A stretch of 64,000 nucleotides of DNA from Pseudogymnoascus destructans (taxonomy: Eukaryota > Ascomycota > Leotiomycetes > Thelebolales > Thelebolaceae). This document shows positions 55,862-64,000 of the stretch, in pieces; position 1 is the first letter of the stretch, and every line of letters starts with the position of its first letter. Location: NCBI RefSeq assembly GCF_001641265.1, contig NW_020167525.1:1280501-1344500 (forward strand), in the 5' to 3' direction. The notes beneath the pieces are model-generated. The model did not search any database. It had not been told where the DNA came from and saw only the letters and a program-made list of their open reading frames with translations. The translations under genes were made by a program, and so were the position numbers.

Positions 55862-56626
55862 ATGCCTTCTCGGGGGCCGAAGCTCACATGTGACGCGCTT
55901 ATTCAGCTGCTTGACGACCGTAGGCGCCTTTTCGGTGAAAAGTTCCGACCGTTGGGCGTCATGGAAGTGGAAAGGTTCCAACGAGCCAATGAGCTTATCT
56001 TAGATAATAAGCCGATGTACTACATACGGAAGAGGGCACGCTCTATATTCATCTCAATTAGAGATTACGTTGGCTACGACGTCTTCCTGCTCTGCACTTT
56101 GGTTCAGTCCATTTCACAATTTAGCAGGTCGCAGTTAGGGACCGACTACGTTGATAACATTTTAAAGTGGTGGAGAACGGTTGAATCACCAAAAGGGCTA
56201 CGACAGCTTGCGCGGTTGAAATCGGGGAAGGAGCAAACTAGTGATGAAATTCATGGTGATGTTGAGCAACGGACAGAGAGTCGCACGCCAGAAATTTGCT
56301 CAACTCTCGAAGATCATCCTGAAACAACAATCCTGCACTTCGAGCTTGACGACCTAACCAGCTTTCTTCAATGGTTCCAGAAGGATCTTCCTTTCAAATT
56401 TACTGGCTTAATTTCCTTCCTCAAACAGTTTGAGGACACCTGCCCCAAGCTTCACTTGGCCTGTCCGTGGCAAGGGAAGCCGTTACCAACTATATACATC
56501 ATTTTCAGTCCAGGTTTCAGCACCAAAGTCGAGGTATCAGTTGAAGTGTGTAAAAACCTTCTTAAATACCTCAAGTCAAGGGTCGGCGGTGAAAATATCG
56601 CAACGACGGCGAACCAAAGATTGTAG
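55862..56626 (+). CDS. Hypothetical protein downstream of the palindrome array
   Basis: A 254-residue frame from the ATG at 55862 (MPSRGPKLTCDALIQLLDD). An earlier in-frame start at 55838 is a weaker choice. The protein is mainly helical, with a basic region (YYIRKRARSIF), an acidic middle (DEIHGDVEQRTESRT) and a hydrophobic C-terminal half. No family is recognised. It is the only clear downstream gene of the palindrome array, so it may be controlled by whatever binds there. The stretch 56627-56929 that follows shows only unsupported short frames. Confidence 0.5.
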   Translation: MPSRGPKLTCDALIQLLDDRRRLFGEKFRPLGVMEVERFQRANELILDNKPMYYIRKRARSIFISIRDYVGYDVFLLCTLVQSISQFSRSQLGTDYVDNILKWWRTVESPKGLRQLARLKSGKEQTSDEIHGDVEQRTESRTPEICSTLEDHPETTILHFELDDLTSFLQWFQKDLPFKFTGLISFLKQFEDTCPKLHLACPWQGKPLPTIYIIFSPGFSTKVEVSVEVCKNLLKYLKSRVGGENIATTANQRL

Positions 56627-56929
56627 TGTCCTTCCCAGACACGTTAACAATGATATATCCGGGACCATGCCCTGGGCCAGCGACCACGTTGATGAGCGGC
56701 TGCGCATAGACCCTTAGAGCTCCACGGTCACCATGCAATTTGATCAACACAGCGACGACTGCTGGAGGCACTACGTCAAGTTCTTTCACTATTGCCTCGG
56801 TTGATTCCAAGACTAGACTTTCTCCGCACTATGTAGGGTTAATAAAAATATGTATCAAATCTCAGGGGATTCTGTACCATTTGAGTTGCTTGCTCTTCAA
56901 GTGCTTTGTCGTTGGATTCAACACTACTA

Positions 56930-58369
56930 TCAACCCGTTGCTGGCTGGTCGACATCGCTGAATGTGTACGTGCTTGAAGTTTCCTGTTCAGATCGCGTTG
57001 TAGCTTTGGCAAACTCTTTGGTTTTGTGCGTCAAGATAGGACTAGGCAACCGATGACGGCATTGTAGAGGAGAAGAGGTATTGAGACGATGATGGGAGCG
57101 GACCAGAGGATAGTAATAGAAAGCATAGGTTGCCGCTTGACGTAACGCCGCTCTAACTTCAGCTAAATATAGCAGAACTGCCGGATAGGACCACTGTACC
57201 CGGTCATTAGTAGTAGAAAGCATAAATAGCAAAAAGAGAACACACCTTCATCCGTTCTACCAAAACCAACAATGCAAACCCCTCTAAGTCAGAGTTGTAG
57301 AAACATCGATTCCACTGTGCTAACCTGCTCTCGCCACTAAACGGGATTTTATACCTCTTCTCAGTTACATTGACGAAGCCGGCGTGCTCCATCCAACCCT
57401 TCATCTTTCCTGCAACGTCAAACGTCGTTCCAATTTTGTCTCCAGATTCAATGAATGGCGTTGCCCAGTCGAACAAGATGTGTCCTGGGCTAACATTGCA
57501 GTTATCAAACTTAAAACGCATGTCCATCTCAACGTTTTTGAGCCAGCCGCCGGGCTTTGTGGTACGGAAAGCTCTTGAATAGAGTGCGGGCCAATCGGAC
57601 ATGCAGCCTAAGAGCCCGCAGATATGTATAAAGTCGTAAATGTTAGGGGCCTGCGTCCACTCGAGTTGAGCGTCATCCATCTCAAAACAGAGGTTAGGTG
57701 GGACCCATGTAGGCTGGATGGGGCAGATGTCTGTCGCAGTAACTTCTGCTGAGGGGAACTCGTCGGCAAAGTCTCTAGGAATCGATTAGTAACCTTGCAT
57801 TGTCTTTGCGGAGAGGAAGGGGGCTCACATTGCCCATATGCCTGTTCCAGTGCCGATATCGATTACTTTCTTAGTGTTGTCAGGAGAGAGTACAAAGTCA
57901 ACTTCAGTAATAGACGCAAACCTGTGGATTGTCTCCAATTGGTGCAAGGAACAGTTTGTCGCCGAGTAGGAAAGTGTACATGTTGTGGCTAGTAATGGTC
58001 AGAATTAAGGCTGCCTGAATCAGTGAGTGAGTAAATACGCTATATCAAGAGTATCCTGAGCAGCCTTATCATTCGGCAACCTGTAAAAGAGATTAGTTTG
58101 TTCCGTTGATAGAGAAGGAGATCGTACCAATAACTGGTACCTGGGAAATTAGGGTAGGTTCTGCCGTGAATTTCGGGATAATCAAATAAGGACTCTGGTA
58201 TCGAGGTGGTGGAACTAGCACTATAAAATTTTAGTCAAAGATTCTTTGGGCTTGCTCTTACTGGCGAAACTCACATATCACTGCCACAGCCAGGGTCGAA
58301 ATCGCTCTCTTCTTCCTCAGATATGTCATGAACAACGACATCAGCTGCGGCAGCTTCTTCTTCTGCCAT
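56930..58369 (-). CDS. LaeA-like SAM-dependent methyltransferase
   Basis: Seven exons join with consistent phases: 58369-58275, 58220-58128, 58080-58039, 57988-57922, 57869-57829, 57774-57246 and 57193-56930, all with GT-AG introns of 47-54 bases. They give about 376 residues. The acidic N terminus (MAEEEAAAADVV) is followed by the family pattern SIYDYP-like DYPEIHGRTYPNFPG, YWLPND, GDKLFLAPIG, motif I VIDIGTGTGIW, FADEFPSAEVTATD, PIQPTWVPPN and a KPGGWL motif. This is the class of LaeA and related fungal methyltransferases, some of which regulate secondary metabolism. The last exon is longer and more polar than usual, so the C terminus may have been altered. No stop interrupts the rest, and this is one of the best-preserved genes in the right half. 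Confidence 0.85.
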
Positions 58370-59595
58370 AGTTGGCTCGAACAGGTGACCCTGGCTGATA
58401 AAAATTTGCTCCGCAAGATCACTACTGACACGAAGTAGGTGCAGCACCAGTGGAGAATGATGTAGACAGACAAAGGCTGCCTCGTTGCGGCAGCATTTAC
58501 ACGCTTTTCTGAGTTCGGAGTTGATAAGGCAAGGCAACCCAATGTTGTTCTCGAGTTAGAAAATGACATTCCCTAATATATGAGACCAAATAGGCAGTCT
58601 TTGGCCTCCTTTAATGAACAATGGCAGGGGTCACGACGTCGCACGCTGATCAATGCCCCTGCAGGTACGAGCCTAGGTTCGGGGCGACCATCAGCCCCAC
58701 CCAAGTGATCGCCGCAGTAATTGAAAGTAGGGAATAGATCGACGTGGGGAATCCGCCACATGCGCCAGCGGGGAGCCCACCCTAGCTGGTTCCCCGCCTC
58801 GACCTCGATTTCTCGTCTACACCTCGAGTTCGCGCCTACACCTCGAGTTCGCGCCTACACCTCGAGTTCGCGCCTACATCTGTATGCGGCGTATGGAGCG
58901 ATGACATGCCCCCATTGTCTTTGGGATGGTTAGATGGAAGGCTGCTCTCTGCCGTGGAAGATAGAGGGACTTACGCGTGACATGTGGATCGTTTTAATCT
59001 AAAGTTCGGCTTCTTGCATCCGGAACAATGAAGTGAAGTACTGCCATTGTTGCCCCACAAAAGCCGCACTAGTTAGTCCGCTAGCCAATTATAGTGCACC
59101 ACACACTACTACGCTGGTACATCCTTCTCGTCACCCCAATGCTATTGGCCTGCCATTGCCCTGCCATTGCCCTGCCACTGCTCCACCATTGCTCTGCCAT
59201 TGCCATGCCATTGCCATGCCATTGCCCTGCCATTACCATTTTAAGTATTACCAGTATGCATCATCTACATCTTTACCCTTTATTAACTCATCGGCTACGA
59301 GCCAGACTTCTGCTATGATTACGTTCACTATGCTATCTAAATACAACATGCCACCATTAATTAGCACGGCATACGCCTCGTGATATCGTCCATGCCCAGT
59401 CAAAACGAGAGTGCTTTGCTTCCCAGGATTGCATTATGTCGGCACATTACGTTAATTTAACTTCTTCGGACAGAGGCAACGTGCCATTTGTAAGCGCCAT
59501 CCCTTAAGCATTCTCCGCACCATGCTTACTTCCCCTAGAGCCACGGGCCCCGCCGCCAGACTTTTTCGCAGAGCAGCAACCTTCAAACACACAAT
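58370..59595. other. Intergenic with short tandem repeats
   Basis: A 19-bp repeat (CCTCGAGTTCGCGCCTACA, about four copies) lies at 58798-58880. A 12-bp repeat built on CATTGCCCTGC lies at 59150-59240. Open frames through them are low complexity, and no gene is supported. Confidence 0.6.
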
Positions 59596-59916
59596 ATGCG
59601 TTATAACATCGATCGCCCTTACCACTGTGTCCAGTGCGACATGCAGTTCACATCCGTGAGCAGTCTACGCGTTCACAAAAACACACACGAGGGTATAAAG
59701 TAGTTGAAGTGCAAGCTTGATCATTGCAACAAGTGTTTCACACATCTTAGTAACCTCAAGAATCACCAAAACAAACACCACAGCAACTCGGTACACAATC
59801 TAATGGTTAAAAATATGAACTATCACGGGGGTAAGGGGCATGAAAAATGCGGGAATGAATATCAAGAGGGTCAAACACACACATTTGCAGATAGAATGTT
59901 CATAGAAGTAAGTTGA
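59596..59916 (+). pseudogene. C2H2 zinc-finger protein with a stop between fingers
   Basis: The first finger (YHCVQCDMQFTSVSSLRVH, then NTH) is followed by HEGIK, a TAG at 59701-59703 and, in the same frame, a second finger (LKCKLDHCNKCFTHLSNLKNH, QNKHH). The pair and the H-E-G-type linker resemble the tandem fingers of fungal C2H2 regulators whose second finger ends NLKxHQNKxH. The stop separates the two fingers, so DNA binding is presumably lost. The C-terminal part (to 59916) is unassigned. Confidence 0.7.
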
Positions 59917-60687
59917 AAAGTCGAAAACCTTGTTTCTGCAGCTGACGTTTACGGAATAGGATTGGGATTTGACTTTGTCTGTAGCAACGGCAACACATGT
60001 AGCCCCCTTTCAGGAAACTCCATTATTAGGGTTAGATACAGAATGGAATTGGCCAAGTTAGTAAAATAGTTTATACATAGCACTTACTGCGTTGCATAAT
60101 ATACAAAGATTCTTGCTGGGACCTTAGTATCATTTGAAGTCACGCTCCTAGCTCTTCAGTTCCGGCACTTCCTGAGCGCCGAGAGCTTCGTCATAGTGCC
60201 GTAGTAGCCGGCGTACTTTGCCGTTGTAGCGGGCAACCGGTTTCTCAGGGAGGGGGGCCCACCTTCAGCTTCAGCGAGTAGCTGCGCTTCCGCTGCGTTG
60301 AGTAGCTCCTCTTCCTCGAGAGGCGCTCGGCCAATAGTGGATGGGCTTGGCGTCCTATCTACGGAATAGGATGCCGGTAGGGTTAGGGGCAAAACCCCTA
60401 AGGACGTACAGTGGTAAGAAGCCCACTGTAGTGTACCTCCTCGTCAACGGCTAGGTGGCGTTCGTCAACGTCGCGCTGGAGCAAAGGGGCAACGATAAGC
60501 CAACCCCGAACGCCATACGAACTGTTCTGGTTAGCTATATGCCAATTTCCAAGAAGTACAGGTTGTAAGGCCCCGTGGGAAAGAGGATTCTCACTACTTT
60601 GAGGTTTTCAGAGGGCGTGCGCGGCGTTTGGGGTAATTTGGTGGTAGTTACCCCGGATTTAGGCGGGGGCCTGTCAATGATCACGAG
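59917..60687. other. Intergenic, no supported gene
   Basis: Contains a minus-strand frame at 60156-60392 without family. 60590-60690 may be a degraded upstream part of the carrier fragment ([15 protein letters not shown]). Confidence 0.3.
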
Positions 60688-60901
60688 CCTATATGGATTC
60701 ACATGGTAGCTGCGGCTTGTGCAGGTATAGCCACGAGCACAATCACGAATCCCATCTGGCTGGTCAAGACTCGCTTGCAACTAGATAAAGCGACTGTGGA
60801 AGGTGCATAAGAAATATAAGAATATTGTCGACTGCATTATGCAGATCATGCGACAAGAAGGTGTCAAAGGCTTTTATCGGGGACTGCCATTGCCCTTTTA
60901 G
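60688..60901 (+). pseudogene. Mitochondrial carrier fragment, Rim2/pyrimidine-carrier type
   Basis: The plus strand reads [18 protein letters not shown] then [18 protein letters not shown], the carrier signature PxW/DxxK/R in the form typical of the mitochondrial pyrimidine nucleotide carriers. A one-base insertion at 60808 creates a stop; in the next frame the chain continues KKYKNIVDCIMQIMRQEG and VKGFYRGLP. The gene is then cut off at CTGCCATTGCC, a sequence that also forms the 12-bp repeat at 59150. Only about a fifth of a carrier (one repeat of three) is present. Confidence 0.7.
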
Positions 60902-61289
60902 AGACATTTGGGGCAATGGCAGGGGCAATGGCAGGGCAATGGCACAAAAATGACATGGCGACGACTCAGCTACTAGCAACCAATGGCATAGAAGAGAAAT
61001 CCAGACCTTGAATGATTTTTATTTGCATCTCATGTAGGGTGCCGGGGAACGCCCCTTAATCCGCCAGATGGACAGAACCTCTGAGTGGGAAATGGAAAGG
61101 GAAAGTGATCAATCTGATGTCGGTCCAACGCGCCGTGTGTGCTCCAAAGTGAAGATCCAATTCAATGTATAAAAAGAAGCTGCAGAACGAGGCTACCAGC
61201 TTCCATCCCAATTCTCTTCAGTCATAATTGATCACCTTTACCGGTCACACTTCACCGCTCTCATTGAGTGCGCGCTCCCTTGATCGTAC
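60902..61289 (+). promoter_or_regulatory. CAATGGCAGGG repeat and TATA-like box
   Basis: 60905-60950 contains three to four copies of GGCAATGGCAGG, the reverse complement of the 12-bp repeat at 59150. TATAAAAA at 61168-61175 lies about 115 bases before the ATG at 61290. Confidence 0.45.
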
Positions 61290-61949
61290 ATGCAAGCCTG
61301 CCTTGTCTCTCTTCATGGTGCAGCAACCTTGATACGGCCTTTGCCAGTCCGCCCATTCGCCATGGCCCACCCATACTTTCCTCCCACTGCATCTCAAACG
61401 TCAGCTTACAAGCCGCAGAACGCTCGAGTTCCTTCCATCTCCTCTGATGCCAGCTCAAGCCATGTGCTTTTTGGTGTCAGCTCATATCACCCGATTCTGC
61501 CAAGTCTAAAACCCGCTTATCTTCCACCGATTGTATGCATACGCAGCCAAAAAACCCATAACGCCACAAATAGAGTAGGTTGGATTATTCCCGATGCAAG
61601 ACACACACTGATTATTGTACAGGGGGAGGCATGTCACCACCAAACTTCATTTTGGTTGGCTAGTGGTTTGCAGGTTAGACCGAAGGAGCAGAACGTCTTT
61701 GAAGTCATCGTGAAAGGCTCTAGCTGTTACACGTCACGGGTCGCATTAGAGGCTACTTTCGCTGGGCGGTGGATGCTCTGGGATAATGGCCTGGCTTTCC
61801 TGCTGTGGGGGCGTACCTCCGAGGGCTGCGAACAAGTTAGACCATTGCATCTCGTAGAGCTAAATCCAAGGAGGTTTCTGATACAAGGATCTATTTGCCA
61901 GCATCCCCATTGCTTTGAAGGAAGACTTGGAGTTGACCTGGGGAGGTAG
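61290..61949 (+). CDS. Hypothetical protein
   Basis: A 219-residue intron-free frame. An alternative start is the Met at 61362. The first 90 residues are Ser/Pro-rich. The rest (from about NRVGWIIPDARHTLII) looks like a globular beta-rich domain with several Trp and Cys (LASGLQVRPKEQNVFEVIV, WMLWDNGLAFLLW). A good TATA box precedes it. No family is recognised. The 200 bases after it hold nothing clear. Confidence 0.5.
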   Translation: MQACLVSLHGAATLIRPLPVRPFAMAHPYFPPTASQTSAYKPQNARVPSISSDASSSHVLFGVSSYHPILPSLKPAYLPPIVCIRSQKTHNATNRVGWIIPDARHTLIIVQGEACHHQTSFWLASGLQVRPKEQNVFEVIVKGSSCYTSRVALEATFAGRWMLWDNGLAFLLWGRTSEGCEQVRPLHLVELNPRRFLIQGSICQHPHCFEGRLGVDLGR

Positions 61950-62149
61950 ATTGTTTCTTATTCAACAAAACCCGAACAGCCGTCTCTTGGATTTTGTATG
62001 GAAGTATATCAAAAGTACGGTATCTCAATGGCGTTAACTTTTCCCGAATCATACAATAACAAGCCGCTACTTCTTAGCCACGTTGTTATATATGTTCCGG
62101 CCCAACCACCAACCTATACGTAGAATAGTAGAATAGTATATTGAATTAC

Positions 62150-62699
62150 CTACTCTACTCTTGCCCGCTTCCGCTTTGGCCTCTCAACTAAAGCTATTTC
62201 CGTACGGGTAGCTAGGCCTGATAAATTGCCACAGTTATGGTCATCGTTATGGCAGTGTACACTACACCCCTTTACTTCCTTATAACACCGGCACCTCTTT
62301 GTACTACACTGCCCTTTACACTGACAGGATATTCCAACCCGAGCACTTGTAGAAGCCTCTCTAGCTGCAAGCCCTAGTGCTACCTGCTTTGTAGAAGTAG
62401 GAATCAGGATATCAGCCCATAGAGCTTGCTCTACAACCCCAAGCGATTTTGTAGGTATAAGGCGTTTTATAATACCAGATACTGTAATAACCTGATACCG
62501 GTGTGGGTAAGGCTCTTCTAGAATCCGTGCAAAGATCCTCTTATTATCAGTTGAGGTTCTATCCTCCCGAGGAATCTTTAAGGAAACAATTGCTCCAATA
62601 TCAAAGTGTTGAATATCATGCTTCTTAGTATATTTCCGTATCATTGCAACCCTTGCCCATTGAGTAGCTGCTATAGCTTTCTCAACTACAGGATCACAC
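62150..62699 (-). mobile_element. C-terminal part of a transposon protein with a CXC zinc module
   Basis: The frame reads VEKAIAATQWARVAMIRKY, then FDIGAIVSLKIPREDR, PHRYQVITVSGIIKRL and a Cys-rich module CQCKGQCSTKRCRCYKE...CSVHCH. This order (a chromo-like tail, then a CXC module) is the C terminus of integrase-type proteins of transposable elements. The frame is open upstream but stops at about 62700, where a simple repeat begins, so only the end of the gene remains. Confidence 0.6.
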
Positions 62700-63180
62700 G
62701 CCGGGGCTCGGAATCCAGTTCTGGCTCTGGCTCAGGATCAGAGCTAGAGCTGGGCTCGGAATTGAGTTCCGAGCCAGAGAGCTCAATTCTGAGCTCTGGC
62801 GCTCGGCGGAGCTGGGCTCTAGTTCGAGTTCTAGCTCGAGTTCCAGTTCGAATTCCGGTTCGAATTCTGGCTCGAACTTGAAGCCCAGAATCCAGCTCTG
62901 GCTCTGGCTCTGGCTCAGGCTTAGAGCCAGAGCTGGCTTCGGAATTGAGTTCCGAGCTAGAGAGTTCAATTCTGAGCTCTAGTGCTTGGCGAAGCTGGGT
63001 TTTGGCTCCAGTTCTGGTTCAAATTCCGGCTCGAACCTGGAGCTCAGAACCAGAGCTGGGCTCGGAATTGAAACCCGAGCCAGAGAGCTCAATTCCGAGC
63101 TCTGGTTCTCGCCGAAGCTGTGGGTCAATTAGAGCTTCAGTCTCAGACTCAAGCTCGGGCTGGAGCTCGCTCTCAAAAGC
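62700..63180. repeat. GAGCTC/CTGGCTCT-rich low-complexity repeat
   Basis: Short alternating purine/pyrimidine motifs (GAGCTCGG, GGCTCTGG, TTCGAGTT, GAATTGAG) are repeated over 480 bases on both strands. The Ser/Glu-rich open frames are products of this composition. Confidence 0.8.
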
Positions 63181-63640
63181 ATGGCTGATGGCCATCCAGG
63201 GTGATGGTTATCCTTGTGCAGTTACCCTTGCTCCGGGATATCACCGGCCGGATATGTTCCTGCATAACGTGCGGTCATAGACAGTGCAACGATGGCGAAG
63301 CAATCACATGTTTGTTTCTTGGCAAAAACTTGAGTGTTGGTTTTGCACACCCCACCGCGCCAATTGCTGCGGCCAGGCGATAACCTCGCTAGAAACTGCG
63401 GGGTAAGGCATAATCAGCCGACCGCAACAGCCACAAACTACGTCGATCCTGATTACTAAATCCTTACCAAAACGCTTCGGCCCGGAACGTAGTGGTACGG
63501 AACCGCGCGACAGTGCGAATACCCGCGATAGTGTGGATCCCCGTGACAGTACGTATCCACTGCACCCCGTCTGTCACCGGCTAATTTTATTGTTCAGAAG
63601 TAACCATTATCATACCGAGGCATCCTCTAATTATCTCCCG
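63181..63640. other. Intergenic, no gene seen
   Basis: CGCGACAGTGCG/CGCGATAGTGTG/CGTGACAGTACG near 63505-63555 is a short imperfect tandem repeat. Nothing else is recognised. Confidence 0.35.
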
Positions 63641-63970
63641 TCAACTGCGCAACGCGACTTCACTCTGCAGATATAGCAAGCTATCCACACGACTCCAATC
63701 GAACCAACAGCTCGCTTTCACAAGTAGACCCTCTCCAAGAGATGATGACTTGGATTGGTACATTGAGCTACCAAATAAACTGCGAAAAATAGTGATTGAG
63801 TTCCTGAGTCTCTTCAACCGAAACCGGATTGCATGTGGTGTCCGTTTTCTGCCACTCTTCTCATTAAATAATCTCGTAAGGTACTCGTTTTTGGCTGTTG
63901 CATTATGAGCTTTCACGTATTGAAGCAACTCCAACTCCTCAGTGCCCCACTCTTTTCGTTCTGCAGACAT
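63641..63970 (-). CDS. Small SANT/Myb-like protein
   Basis: A 109-residue frame from ATG at 63970. The N-terminal 55 residues have the SANT/Myb-like pattern EWGTEELELLQYVKA, EYLTRLFNEKSG, TPHAIRFRLKRLR, with a Trp at the start of helix 1 and an Arg-rich recognition helix. The C-terminal half is unassigned, so the coding end may differ if an intron is present. It is likely a nuclear DNA-binding protein of the kind seen at 26.4 and 32.3 kb but not closely related to them. Confidence 0.55.
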   Translation of the reverse strand: MSAERKEWGTEELELLQYVKAHNATAKNEYLTRLFNEKSGRKRTPHAIRFRLKRLRNSITIFRSLFGSSMYQSKSSSLGEGLLVKASCWFDWSRVDSLLYLQSEVALRS

Positions 63971-64000
63971 TGTTCGAAGTAATGGCGTGAAATTTCGATC

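Noticed and set aside
56740..57056. Small plus-strand protein overlapping the methyltransferase 3' end
   Set aside because: The minus-strand last exon explains the open frame, and no signature supports the plus-strand reading.
62606..63280. Glu/Ser-rich proteins in the low-complexity tract
   Set aside because: Composition follows the repeated GAGCTC/GGCTCT motifs on both strands.
1..64000. Starship captain (DUF3435 tyrosine recombinase) or DUF3723 gene
   Set aside because: No open frame or joined exon set shows the recombinase signature or the length expected.
1..64000. tRNA, rRNA or other structured RNA genes
   Set aside because: I found no cloverleaf with conserved A/B boxes or rRNA core sequence; a tRNAscan or Infernal run would be decisive.

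Overview
The window looks like nuclear DNA of a filamentous ascomycete (Pezizomycotina). Reading frames are broken by GT-AG introns of about 42 to 90 bases. The gene families are typical of such fungi: a NACHT-WD40 STAND receptor, a LaeA-like methyltransferase, a FlbD-like Myb and HCD/DFS-type small kinases. Old repeat copies carry C-to-T and G-to-A changes like those left by repeat-induced point mutation (RIP). I cannot name the species.

Layout. 0.4-9.2 kb: a coiled-coil protein, a five-exon ferric reductase (FRE) with a stop at codon 7, a SIR2-ULP1 fusion gene with one internal stop, and a small secreted Cys-rich protein whose two-exon structure hides it from a simple ORF scan. 9.9-23.9 kb: small genes including a Cys-rich protein, a kinase, a SANT-like fragment, a bZIP, an R2R3 Myb, coiled-coil proteins and a pseudokinase. 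24-33.8 kb: repeat-rich, with a 0.5-kb tandem duplication, a 1.7-1.8 kb segment duplicated 6 kb apart (each copy with a SANT-like gene), a 114-bp minisatellite, a MADS-like gene and a membrane protein. 34-38.7 kb: an ATP-grasp-like protein, a GC-rich 56-bp array and a zinc-finger/JmjC gene with a one-base frameshift. 39-49 kb: a complete NLR gene (Helo-like, NACHT, 12 near-identical WD40 repeats) enclosed by inverted repeats of almost 0.5 kb that end in TA, with TPR-array remnants on both sides; one TPR unit in the right-hand remnant is inverted. 49.8-51.3 kb: the largest 114-bp minisatellite array. 52-58.4 kb: a decayed RING-patatin gene (PLP), a set of 18-bp palindromes spaced at 30 bp, a hypothetical gene and an intact seven-exon methyltransferase. 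59-64 kb: broken C2H2, mitochondrial-carrier and transposon fragments, a hypothetical gene and another SANT-like gene.

Interpretation. FRE, PLP and NLR genes together are the accessory set associated with giant Starship transposons of fungi. I see no DUF3435 tyrosine-recombinase captain here, so Starship membership is an inference that depends on the flanking sequence. Several cargo genes carry a single visible lesion, often a stop that CAA/CAG to TAA/TAG would explain. The most striking features are the NLR inside a long-TIR element, the SIR2-ULP1 fusion, the inverted TPR unit, the perfect 36-bp-arm hairpin in the PLP gene and the palindrome array.
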